In this document: in pieces, positions 1 to 8,494 of the stretch
Layout: each line of letters begins with the position of its first letter
Numbering within the stretch: the first letter of the stretch is position 1
Assembly (NCBI GenBank): GCA_019241495.1
Contig: JAFAWZ010000159.1
Span: 1-14,443 of the forward strand
Direction of reading: 5' to 3'
Source of the DNA: Acidimicrobiales bacterium
Lineage (GTDB): Bacteria > Actinomycetota > Acidimicrobiia > Acidimicrobiales > Palsa-688
Length of the DNA: 14,443 nt
Made by a program: the position numbers and the translations under genes
Notes under the pieces: generated by a model
The model's input: the letters and a program-made list of their open reading frames with translations, nothing else
What the model was told of the DNA's origin: nothing
The model's database searches: none

Positions 1-1071
1 CTGGCGGGGCGACAGGTTCACGCTTATGGGGAGATCGACACCCAAGCGGGAGCGCAGCTCGTTGATGAACGCGCATGCATCTTCGAGCACGAACTGGCCG
101 ATGGACAGGATGAGACCGCTCTCCTCGGCCACCGGCACGAACCGGTCGGGCGCGACCATGCCGTCCACGGGGTGGCGCCAGCGCACCAGCGCTTCGGCGC
201 CGACGACCCGCTGGTCGGCTACCGACACCACCGGCTGGTAGTGCACCTCGAACTCGCCCCGCTCGATTCCCTTGCGCAGGGCCGCCTCCAGCTCGAGCCG
301 TTCAGTCGAACGGATGCCCATGAGGGCCTTGTCGAACACCTGATAGGTCCCGCCGCGCCCCTTGGCCCGGTGCATGGCCACGCCGGCGTCGCGCAGCGCG
401 TCATCGGCCCCCTGCCCCGGCTCGACCAGCGTGATGCCGATGGAAACGGTCGGAACGATCTCGCGGCCGTCGTCGAGCACGAGCGGGTCGTCCATGGCGT
501 CGCAGACGCGCTGGGCAACGGCAATCGCTTCCCGGATGCCGTCCACATCCTCCAGGAACACCACGAATTCGTCGCTGCCGAAGCGGGCAAGTAGCGCGTC
601 GGTGCCGACCGCCCCGGCCATGCGGTCACCGACTGCGACGAGAATTCCGTCCCCGGTGTCGTTTCCGAGGCTGTGGTTGATGGCCTTGAACCGATCGACA
701 TCGGCGGAGATCAGAGCATGGACCCGGCCCGCCGGCCGCGGCCGCTGCAGGGCGGCCTCGAGGCGCTCCACGAGGAGGCGGCGGTTACCCAAACCGGTCA
801 GCGTGTCGTGGTAAGCCCGCCACGACATGCTCGCTTCGAGCTTCCGGCGCAGGACGACCGATCGGAACCAGCTGCCCACGGCGGGCAGGGCGAGCAAGGC
901 GACGATCCACCAGTGCGTGGTCCGGCTGCCGAAGCCGTAGGCGAGGGCGGCCGCGATGCTGATGGCGACCGCCGCCACAGTGAGCCGGGCCGCGCTGAAC
1001 AGCCGGCGTCCGCTTTCTGTGCTCTTCCCCTGGGTCAGCACTCCGGAAGGTATCGGTGCCGAATCGATCAT
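1..1071 (-). CDS. Membrane GGDEF-EAL cyclic-di-GMP protein (partial, 3' end off the left edge)
   Basis: The product likely makes and/or degrades the second messenger cyclic-di-GMP at the inner face of the membrane. The ATG at 1071 starts a frame that stays open to position 1, giving 357 residues. Two hydrophobic segments (about residues 27-48 and 53-69) come first. A GGDEF domain follows, with DTLTGLGNR at about 89-97, the metal-site region SADVDRFKAIN near 122-132, and the signature as GSDEF at 165-169. The EAL domain starts near 270, with EAL at 293-295 (GAEALVRW), and the last residues visible are the conserved VNLSPRQ. The RxxD inhibitory site normally just before GGDEF is absent, and the second Gly of the signature is Ser, so cyclase activity is uncertain. 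The phosphodiesterase catalytic residues lie mostly outside the window. Only a weak AGG precedes the ATG. The family call is firm; which activity dominates is not known. Confidence 0.93.
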   Translation of the reverse strand, partial: MIDSAPIPSGVLTQGKSTESGRRLFSAARLTVAAVAISIAAALAYGFGSRTTHWWIVALLALPAVGSWFRSVVLRRKLEASMSWRAYHDTLTGLGNRRLLVERLEAALQRPRPAGRVHALISADVDRFKAINHSLGNDTGDGILVAVGDRMAGAVGTDALLARFGSDEFVVFLEDVDGIREAIAVAQRVCDAMDDPLVLDDGREIVPTVSIGITLVEPGQGADDALRDAGVAMHRAKGRGGTYQVFDKALMGIRSTERLELEAALRKGIERGEFEVHYQPVVSVADQRVVGAEALVRWRHPVDGMVAPDRFVPVAEESGLILSIGQFVLEDACAFINELRSRLGVDLPISVNLSPRQ

Positions 1072-1144
1072 TCTTTAAGCCCTGTGGCCCTCTGGGCACC
1101 TCGCCTGTCAGCAGATGGCATTACCGGGCTCTTCGTCCCATTCA

Positions 1145-2503
1145 CTACATGGTAGCGAGGATCTCGGCCACCATCCCGATTGTCGTCTCAGGGTGTAAAA
1201 AGGCGAATCGGGCGACTGTGTCACCCTGCCACTTGGTAGGGGTGACGAAGCCGATCTGCTCGGCCAGGAGCCGCTTGGACCAACCGTCGTAATCGGCCGG
1301 CGCCCACCCGTCGCGGCGGAACAGCACGATGGACAGGTCGGGCTGGCGCAGCAGCGTGAGCCCCCGCGTGCGGCGGATCAGATCGGCCGCCTGGCGGGCC
1401 ACGCGCAGACCACTCTCTACTGCGTCGCGGTAGGCGTCGGTGCCGTGGACCGCCAGTGAGAACCAAAGGGGGAGCCCGCGGGCCCGGCGGGTCAGGTGGT
1501 AGGCGTAGTCGCTCGGGTTCCATTCCTCCGGAGCATCGGTGTGTATGACGTCGAGATAGCCGGCGTCCTGGGCATGAACGGTGCGCGCCAGGTGAGGGTT
1601 GCGGTATATGAGAGAAGCGCAGTCGAACGGGGCGAAGAGCCATTTGTGAGGGTCGACTACCAGAGAGTCGGCGTGCTCGATGCCGGCGAAACGGTCCCTC
1701 ACCGAGGGAGCGAACAGCGCGGCGCCTCCGTAGGCCGCGTCGACGTGGAACCAGAGGTTCTTCCTCTCGGCGACGGCCGCGATTCCGGCCAGGTCATCGA
1801 TGATGCCGGCGTTGGTGGTGCCGGCCGTAGCGACGACGGCAACCACGTCGCCCTCCTCTGGATCTGAGCGCAGGGCGGCTTCGAGGTCGGCTCCGGTGAA
1901 CCGGTCGCCCGCGGTCGGGACGGCGAACGGCTCGACCCCGATAACGGTCAGGGCCTTGGTGATGGACGAATGGGCCTGGGTGCTGACCGCCACCCGCAGA
2001 CGAGCCGGCCGGTCAGGAGCGAAGCGGCGATACCCGACCTCACGAGCCACCACCAGAGCGGAGAGGTTCCCGGCGCTGCCCCCTGAGACGAAACAGCCGC
2101 CCGCCCCCGCCGGCATGCCGGCCTGAGCGGCGATCACTCCCAGCGCCTGGTTCTCCGCCGCGACCGCGCCAGCGGCCTCGAGCCAGGAGGTGCCCTGCAG
2201 CGACGAAGCCGACACCACCATGTCGAACAAAAGGGCAGCCTTCGACGGGGCAGCCGGTATGAACGCCAAGAACCGGGGGCTGTCACAAGAGATAACGGCC
2301 GGTGCCAGCTTCTCGGCAAAGATGTCGAGGACCCGAGCCGGATCGTTTCCCTCGGGCGTGATCAGCCCGGCGAGGGCCTCCTCGAGGCGGCGTTTGTCGC
2401 CGGTGAGATCGAGTGGCACCGGGTCCAGGTTCAGTCGTCCTCGGCAGTACTCGAATATCAGGGAGGCGAGCTCGTCATCCGCGACGAACAGGGGGTTCGG
2501 CAT
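1145..2503 (-). CDS. Group II pyridoxal-phosphate-dependent amino acid decarboxylase
   Basis: This is a 452-residue cytosolic enzyme of the aromatic-L-amino-acid/glutamate decarboxylase fold, which removes the alpha-carboxyl group of an amino acid to give an amine. The PLP lysine is K287 in VDPHKWLF, the aspartate contacting the pyridine nitrogen is D255 in HVDAAYGG, and the ring-stacking histidine is H178 in TQAHSS. The GSAGNLSAL segment (142-150) matches the family's phosphate-binding region. I chose the ATG at 2503: the longer frame from a GTG at 2575 would overlap the upstream gene, whose stop is at 2524-2526, leaving a 20-base gap to this ATG. The Shine-Dalgarno is weak, so translation may be coupled to the upstream membrane-protein gene. 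The substrate cannot be read from the sequence. Tyrosine, tryptophan, DOPA, 2,4-diaminobutyrate and aspartate decarboxylases all share these motifs. Confidence 0.93.
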   Translation of the reverse strand: MPNPLFVADDELASLIFEYCRGRLNLDPVPLDLTGDKRRLEEALAGLITPEGNDPARVLDIFAEKLAPAVISCDSPRFLAFIPAAPSKAALLFDMVVSASSLQGTSWLEAAGAVAAENQALGVIAAQAGMPAGAGGCFVSGGSAGNLSALVVAREVGYRRFAPDRPARLRVAVSTQAHSSITKALTVIGVEPFAVPTAGDRFTGADLEAALRSDPEEGDVVAVVATAGTTNAGIIDDLAGIAAVAERKNLWFHVDAAYGGAALFAPSVRDRFAGIEHADSLVVDPHKWLFAPFDCASLIYRNPHLARTVHAQDAGYLDVIHTDAPEEWNPSDYAYHLTRRARGLPLWFSLAVHGTDAYRDAVESGLRVARQAADLIRRTRGLTLLRQPDLSIVLFRRDGWAPADYDGWSKRLLAEQIGFVTPTKWQGDTVARFAFLHPETTIGMVAEILATM

Positions 2504-2523
2504 TCCCACAGCTTGCCCGAGGG

Positions 2524-3057
2524 TCAGCCGACCGGTTCCCGCCCGCGTCCGGCCCGATACTCGCTCACCGCCCACAGATCAGTGACCCGCCGAGGCTCGA
2601 ACCGGGCCCAACCGCCGTCGTCGCCGATGACCACGGCCAGGCCTCCCGGGCTCTTGGACCGCACGATCCATCCGTCATCGAAGCGCACGACCCGGCCCAC
2701 TTCCGCGGGCGGGCAACCTCTCTCGACCAACCGGGCCAGCAAGCCGGAGGGCACCTCGTCGCGGGCGACTGTGGTGAAGTGCGGGTCCGGTGCAGCTCGG
2801 ATCTCGCCCCGGTCGACCGCCGCGTTGTGCCGGTCGGAGCGGTTCTTGGCGAACATGACCGTGGCCGCTCCGGATCCGATGAAGAGCACGGCCAGGGTCG
2901 CTCCAGCCTGGGGTGCGACGGCCGCTACCACCAAGGCCACGAGCAACGGGGCACCAACCACGACCACCCGGCCGACCAGAGGGTACCTGGCCCACTGCTC
3001 ACGGAGCGGGGGCAGATGGCCGGGATAGGCGTCGCCCGATCGAGGAGGCGAAATCAC
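2524..3057 (-). CDS. Small membrane protein of unknown function, two predicted helices
   Basis: I do not recognise this family. With the GTG at 3057 it is 177 residues. There is a short polar N-terminus, then two adjacent hydrophobic segments at about 27-49 and 51-69, separated by PQAG as a tight hairpin. A basic stretch (KNRSDRH) follows and suggests the C-terminal part is cytoplasmic. The soluble C-terminal 100 residues contain a run resembling small beta strands (VGRVVRFDDGWIVRSK, LAVVIGDDGGWARF). The start is uncertain: no Shine-Dalgarno precedes the GTG, and an in-frame TTG at 3084 is an alternative. The frame stays open far upstream, but that part runs antisense through the reductase gene and is not believed. 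The gene ends 20 bases before the decarboxylase and is probably co-transcribed with it. It is divergent from the reductase. Confidence 0.7.
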   Translation of the reverse strand: MISPPRSGDAYPGHLPPLREQWARYPLVGRVVVVGAPLLVALVVAAVAPQAGATLAVLFIGSGAATVMFAKNRSDRHNAAVDRGEIRAAPDPHFTTVARDEVPSGLLARLVERGCPPAEVGRVVRFDDGWIVRSKSPGGLAVVIGDDGGWARFEPRRVTDLWAVSEYRAGRGREPVG

Positions 3058-3165
3058 CGGGTGCGCTTGGTCATGGTCCGCCAAGTCTGCCAGCGTCTCA
3101 GGTGGCGGTCCGAGCCGGTAACGTGCCGGGTCGGCTGAACGGCCGGCCCGAGAGGAGCGGAGACC

Positions 3166-3912
3166 TTGCCCACCACCATCGATCTGAAAGGCCGGAGCGC
3201 TCTGGTGACCGGTGCCTCGAAAGGCATTGGGCTGGCCATAGCCCGCATCCTGGCGGCGAATGGGGCGTCGGTGATGTTGTCGTCCCGCAAGCTGGATGGG
3301 CTGGAGGCGGCGGCCGCCACCATCGACGGCGAGACCGCAGTGTTCCCGGCCAACGCGGGTCGCCCCGACGACGCCCAAGCCTGCGTAGCCGCCACGATCA
3401 AGCGTTTCGGTGGGCTCGACATCCTCGTGAACAACGCGGCCACCAACCCTTATTACGGCCGGGCCATCGACATTGATCTGCCCAGGTTCGACAAGACCGT
3501 GGAGGTGAACCTGCGCGGCCCGCTGGTCTGGACGCAGGAAGCCTGGCGCCAGGTGATGTCGGAACGGGGCGGCAACGTGATCAACATCTCCTCTGTCGGC
3601 GGAATCAAGTACACAGGCTCGCTCGGCATCTACGACCTCACGAAGGCCGGGCTCATCTACCTGACCAAGCACCTCGCATCGGAGCTCGGTCCCACCGTCC
3701 GGGTGAACGCCATCGCCCCCGGGTTGGTCAAGACCGACTTCGCCCGGGTGTTGTGGGAGTCCGGCGGTGAGGAGCGGCCCCGACCCTGGCCCCTCCAGCG
3801 CCTGGGCCAGCCCGACGACGTGGCGCACGCCGCTCTCTATCTGGCCAGCGACCTGGCCTCATGGGTAACGGGCGAGGTGCTGGTCGTCGACGGGGGGACC
3901 GCCGTCACCTGA
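3166..3912 (+). CDS. Short-chain dehydrogenase/reductase (classical SDR)
   Basis: This is a 248-residue NAD(P)-dependent oxidoreductase of the classical SDR family, cytosolic. The dinucleotide-binding motif TGASKGIG is at 15-22, and NNA is at 89-91. The catalytic tetrad is N115, S143, Y156 and K160 (YDLTK), with spacing identical to FabG-type enzymes. The C-terminus VTGEVLVVDGG is typical. The arginine in SSRK (39-42) after the second strand hints at NADP preference, by family analogy only. The start is a TTG at 3166, chosen because GAGGAG at 3152-3157 sits 8 bases upstream and the SDR N-terminus aligns there. The substrate is unknown; 3-oxoacyl-ACP reductase and secondary alcohol or ketone reductases look alike. 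The gene stands alone on the plus strand between a divergent membrane-protein gene and a convergent methyltransferase gene. Confidence 0.93.
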   Translation: MPTTIDLKGRSALVTGASKGIGLAIARILAANGASVMLSSRKLDGLEAAAATIDGETAVFPANAGRPDDAQACVAATIKRFGGLDILVNNAATNPYYGRAIDIDLPRFDKTVEVNLRGPLVWTQEAWRQVMSERGGNVINISSVGGIKYTGSLGIYDLTKAGLIYLTKHLASELGPTVRVNAIAPGLVKTDFARVLWESGGEERPRPWPLQRLGQPDDVAHAALYLASDLASWVTGEVLVVDGGTAVT

Positions 3913-4180
3913 GCGGCCCGCCTCAGCAGAAGCGGAAATCTCATCCCTCGGGGAATACAGAGGAGTCAAGTGAGGTTTGTCGTGTTGGCGCTCGGTCCAC
4001 TCCCCCGGACCTCGAGCGCTAGGGCGGTGCGCGGGCCGGGGCTCCCCCTCCCTGGCCCGACCCGCAAGATCACGTCCAGGGTCATACGACGATTCCGCTG
4101 CTGGCGGTGGACACAGTTGCGACGGTCGCCAAATCTTGGTGACAAGCGTCCACGGATTTTGCCGGCGACCACGGTGGCGG
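3913..4180. other. Convergent intergenic spacer with weak candidate signals
   Basis: This 268-bp gap separates the ends of the reductase and methyltransferase genes. It holds a GC-rich imperfect inverted repeat, GGGCC at 4033-4037 with GGCCC at 4054-4058 around GGGG/CCCC, which could fold in RNA from either strand but has no T-run. A good Shine-Dalgarno (AGGAG, 3961-3965) lies five bases before a GTG at 3970. The resulting 74-codon plus-strand ORF is Arg- and Pro-rich, has no recognisable domain, and overlaps the 3' end of the methyltransferase. I do not call it a gene. No tRNA, IS or repeat family is visible here. Confidence 0.4.
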
Positions 4181-5026
4181 TCAGCGGGCTGTAGCCACAA
4201 ACCCGATGGAAGCGGCTATTGGGAGCACTCTCCCAGCTTCACCACTGCGGGCGCGGACTTTCCCCGTTCGAGTGGCCACGCTCCAATAGGCCCGATGGGC
4301 CGCGTGGAGCGGCTTGGCCAGGGCCTTCGCCATACGGGCCGACATGGCCGGGAAATAGCCCATGGCGAGAGCTGACGGCGTGGATGTCCACTCCGGGTCG
4401 ACCACAAAGGTCGAGATCGCAAATCCCGTATCGGTGAGAAGGTTGGTCAGCCCCACATGCGACCACGAGAAGTGGACGCCGGGGATGTACGGAGTCTGCC
4501 AGGTCACGTTGCCGATGAACATGCCTCCCGGCTTGAGCACGCGACGGACCTCGCTCAGAGCCACTTCGGGATAGCGGAACTGCTCCAAGACCGCGATCGA
4601 CCACACGACATCGAAGAATCCGTCTACGAACGGGAGACGATGTCCATCGGCGAGCAACGGTGCGGCCGGATCGGCGTAGTCGATGCCAATGTAGTGGTAG
4701 CCACTTCTCTCTAGGAGCGGACGGGACCGCTGGTTCCCGCACCCGTAGTCCAACACGTTTCTGCCTTCTCCGGCCGGTAAGTAAGACGACAGGGGGCGGA
4801 TGAGGTCGGTCGGGGGGGCGGGCACCTGCGGGCGGCCCAGAAGCGCCTCGGTCGGGACCGTAAGAGGAACCGCCAAACGCAGATCGAGCTGCCCCTCTGG
4901 AGTGTGAGGGTATTCGTGTTCGCATTGCGAACACACGAGCACGCTGGGAGCACCCTGGTAATCGAAGGGGACCCGACAAGCGGGACAGGCCAGAGATCTC
5001 GGTTGTGCTTCGGTCAGATACGACAT
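4181..5026 (-). CDS. SAM-dependent methyltransferase with N-terminal zinc ribbon
   Basis: This is a 281-residue class I S-adenosylmethionine methyltransferase of unknown substrate. An N-terminal C4 zinc ribbon has C14, C17, C32 and C35 (CPAC ... CSQC). The Rossmann methyltransferase core follows: motif I is VLDYGCG at 91-97, the acidic ribose-binding position is in GIDYA near 114-118, motif IV lies around FDVVWSIAVLE (138-148), and RRVLKPGG is at 161-168. This layout fits Methyltransf_11-type enzymes, which modify small molecules, lipids or RNA. I chose the ATG at 5026 because AAGAAAGG lies about 7 bases upstream; an in-frame ATG at 5032 is too close to that site. Anything further upstream reads through the tRNA gene. 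Only 53 bases separate it from the tRNA 3' end, so the two may share a transcript. Confidence 0.88.
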   Translation of the reverse strand: MSYLTEAQPRSLACPACRVPFDYQGAPSVLVCSQCEHEYPHTPEGQLDLRLAVPLTVPTEALLGRPQVPAPPTDLIRPLSSYLPAGEGRNVLDYGCGNQRSRPLLERSGYHYIGIDYADPAAPLLADGHRLPFVDGFFDVVWSIAVLEQFRYPEVALSEVRRVLKPGGMFIGNVTWQTPYIPGVHFSWSHVGLTNLLTDTGFAISTFVVDPEWTSTPSALAMGYFPAMSARMAKALAKPLHAAHRAYWSVATRTGKVRARSGEAGRVLPIAASIGFVATAR

Positions 5027-5079
5027 CCCCATGCCTTTCTTGTCACCCCCGTTGGGAGCCCCGACCTGCATTTCAGTTG

Positions 5080-5152
5080 TGGGCCCGGCAGGGATCGAAC
5101 CTGCGACCGAGGGATTATGAGTCCCCTGCTCTGACCGCTGAGCTACGGGCCC
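5080..5152 (-). tRNA. tRNA with CAU anticodon, probably tRNA-Ile2 (else elongator tRNA-Met)
   Basis: A full cloverleaf can be drawn on the minus strand. The acceptor arms GGGCCCG and CGGGCCC are fully paired with discriminator A. The D arm is GCTC/GAGC, and the anticodon stem GGGGA/TCCCT is closed around CTCATAA. The T arm is GCAGG TTCGATC CCTGC. CCA is not encoded. The anticodon CAU fits Met or the lysidine-modified Ile2. The acceptor pairs C4-G69, C5-G68 and C6-G67, the short D loop and the AGAGCAGGGGACTCATAATC region resemble tRNA-Ile2 as recognised by TilS. I therefore favour Ile2, but only modestly. The tRNA call itself is secure. Confidence 0.95.
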
Positions 5153-5214
5153 GTGGCCCGTACACGATAGGCGGTCACCAACCAGACCCGGACTGGAGCG
5201 GAACATATGTTCGA

Positions 5215-5220
5215 TATAAT
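5215..5220 (+). promoter_or_regulatory. Candidate -10 box for tRNA-Asn
   Basis: A perfect TATAAT lies 38 bases before the tRNA-Asn 5' end, in the 106-bp gap between the two divergent tRNA genes. Transcription would start near 5227 and leave a leader of about 30 bases for RNase P to remove. The expected -35 position (about 5191-5198, gactggag) is a poor match to TTGACA. This is therefore a -10-only call. No comparable box is clear for the opposite tRNA; TATCGT at 5164-5169 on the minus strand is the best candidate. Confidence 0.5.
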
Positions 5221-5258
5221 GGGCCTAGTCGAGGCTTTGCTATCGTCGGAACCCGCTA

Positions 5259-5331
5259 TCCGGGGTAGCTCAATTGGCAGAGCACTCGGCTGTTAACCGA
5301 ATGGTTCTGGGTTCGAGTCCCAGCCCCGGAG
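5259..5331 (+). tRNA. tRNA-Asn(GUU)
   Basis: A complete cloverleaf is present. The acceptor TCCGGGG pairs with CCCCGGA, the D arm is GCTC/GAGC, and the anticodon loop CTGTTAA carries GTT. The T arm is CTGGG TTCGAGT CCCAG, and the discriminator is G, as usual for tRNA-Asn. CCA is not encoded. It is divergent from the CAU tRNA and ends 31 bases before the rpoD stop codon, with which it is convergent. Confidence 0.97.
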
Positions 5332-5344
5332 CATCAGCACCCCT

Positions 5345-5362
5345 CCGCCAACTACTCGGCGG
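5345..5362. terminator. Short hairpin between tRNA-Asn and rpoD
   Basis: The inverted repeat CCGCC/GGCGG has an 8-base loop and sits exactly between the convergent tRNA-Asn end (5331) and the rpoD stop (5363-5365). It could end transcripts from both sides. The stem is only 5 bp and has no T-run on either strand, so it may just be chance in GC-rich DNA. Confidence 0.3.
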
Positions 5363-6642
<1,280 letters not shown>

Positions 6643-6646
<4 letters not shown>

Positions 6647-8460
6647 TTCGCCTCCACGACCATCCCGTCGGTTTCATGACGGGCCACGATCCAGCCTACC
6701 AACCGTTCCTCGGCCTCGACCGCCGCACCGTGCTCGGTGACATTGTCGCTGCGCATCTGCTCGAGCGTCAGCTTCACCCACGCCTGTAGCGGCGCAAACT
6801 CGGGTTGGCGCTCAGGCGGGGCCTGGCGCACCTCGGTCTTCAGCTCCCGCAGCTCGCGTGCCGCGGCCCGCTCCACCAGCCGGATAATCACGTCGTCGGG
6901 CTCCGCGTAGCTCTCCTCCACCGCCAGCCGCTGCAACAGGTCAGCCGACAGCGGGTCAGCCCGCTCGATGGCCTCGTGCAGGGTCGCCGACTGGGTCAGG
7001 ACATCGAAGGTGCTGCGGGCCAGAGGATGGGAAAAGAGTACGCCTTCCAGCCGGGCCGCGACTGCCTCGGGACGGTGCACGGCCAGCCGCAGGGCCTCCT
7101 GTTCCGGACCACTCAATGTGACATCGGGTGCCTCGCTTTTCACCCGAGCCGGGCCTGGTTCGACCGGGACCGAGGTGGCGCTCCCGCTCGCAGCCAGGGT
7201 GCGCAGCCGCTCGGGCTCCACCCGGCACCGGTCGGCGATCTCCATCAAGTACTGGTCCCGGACCAGCGGATCGGGATGCTCGCCGACCATGGCGACGGCC
7301 TGGCCCGCGGCGCGTGCTCTTCCCTCCGGCGTGGACAGATCGCCCCGGCCGAACAGGCGCTCGAGCCGGAAACCCAGGTAGGGACGGGCGTCTTTCACCG
7401 CATCCTGCAGCCCACCCCGGTCCGTCCGGGCCAGATCGGCGGGATCAGACCCGGCCGGTAGGGCGAGCACCCGTATGTCGACCTGGTAACGCTTCTCCCA
7501 CTCGTAGAAGCGCTCGGCCGCGGCCTGGCCCGCGGTGTCGGCGTCGTAGGCCAGCACGATCTGGCGGGCGAACCTGGTGAGCAGCTTGATGTGCCCGTCG
7601 GCGAGCGCCGTGCCGCAGGTCGCCACCGCTTCGGCCACGCCCGCCTGGCGCAAACCGATCACGTCGGTGTAACCCTCGCACACGAGTACCCGCCCGCGGT
7701 CGACGACCTCCTTCTTGGCCCAGTTGAGTCCGTAGAGGACCTGGCTCTTGTCATAGACCGCGGTGTTCGACGTGTTCTTGTACTTGGGGCCGCGACCGCC
7801 GGGCAGGATGCGGCCGCCCGCCCCGACCGGCCGGCCGCCCGCCTCGAAGATCGGGAACAGGATCCGGCCCCGGAAGAAGTCGATGTACCGCCCCTGCTCG
7901 TCCACCGTGGCCAGCCCGGCGTCCACCAGATCGGATGCGGGCCGGCCCAGGGCCTTGACCAGAGTGTTCCATCCCTCCGGGGCCCAGCCGATCCTGTACC
8001 GGCGGACCACGTCGCCGTCGTATCCTCGTTCCCGCCTCAGATAGCCGCGTGCCGCCGCCGCGTCAGGTGACGACAGGAGCCGCTCGTGATACCACCCGAT
8101 GGCGGCGTCGAGTGTCTCGGTGATGCGGTCCCGGCGCTGGCGGTCGCGGCCGCCCCCATCGTTTTGGTCGTAACGGAGCGAGATGGCGGCCCGGGCCGCG
8201 AGCTTCTCCACCGCCTCGACGAAATCGAGGTGCTCCACCTCCCGGAGGAACGTGATGGCATCACCTTTGGCCCCGCAGCCAAAGCAGTAGTAGACGCCGA
8301 GCTCGGCGTTCACCGAGAACGACGGCGACTTCTCGGTGTGGAACGGGCACAGCCCCACCCAGCGAGTCCCGGCCCGACGCAGGGCCAGATGCTCGCCGGC
8401 CAGCGCGACGAAGTCGGTGGCGGCTCGGACCCGAGCGATGTCCTCGTCGACTATCCCCAC
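6643..8460 (-). CDS. dnaG: DNA primase
   Basis: This enzyme makes RNA primers for lagging-strand synthesis and replication restart, working with the replicative helicase. It is 605 residues, a normal length. The N-terminal CHC2 zinc finger uses C38, H41, C59 and C62 (CPFHTEKSPSF, YYCFGCGAKGD). The RNA polymerase core follows, with the Toprim acidic residues E262 in CEGYTD and D306/D308 in YDADTAGQ, spaced as in E. coli DnaG. The C-terminal third is the less conserved helicase-interaction domain. The start is a GTG giving the family-typical MGIVDEDIARVR. No Shine-Dalgarno is visible before it, although the ppdK stop is only 34 bases upstream. The stop overlaps the rpoD start. Confidence 0.97.
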
Positions 8461-8494
8461 TGGGAGTCGAGCTTAAGACGCACGCGGCCGGTGC

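Noticed and set aside
3058..3828. N-terminal extension of the small membrane protein frame to 434 residues
   Set aside because: The extra part is antisense to the reductase, which has its full catalytic tetrad and ribosome-binding site.
3913..5152. Genomic island bounded by tRNA attachment sites
   Set aside because: No repeated tRNA 3' fragment, integrase or composition break could be found across the methyltransferase and spacer.
5027..5206. Longer methyltransferase reading frame extending through the tRNA
   Set aside because: The extension is the translation of the tRNA gene itself (it contains VAQRSEQGTHNPSVAGS, a familiar tRNA artefact), and a better start with AAGAAAGG lies downstream.
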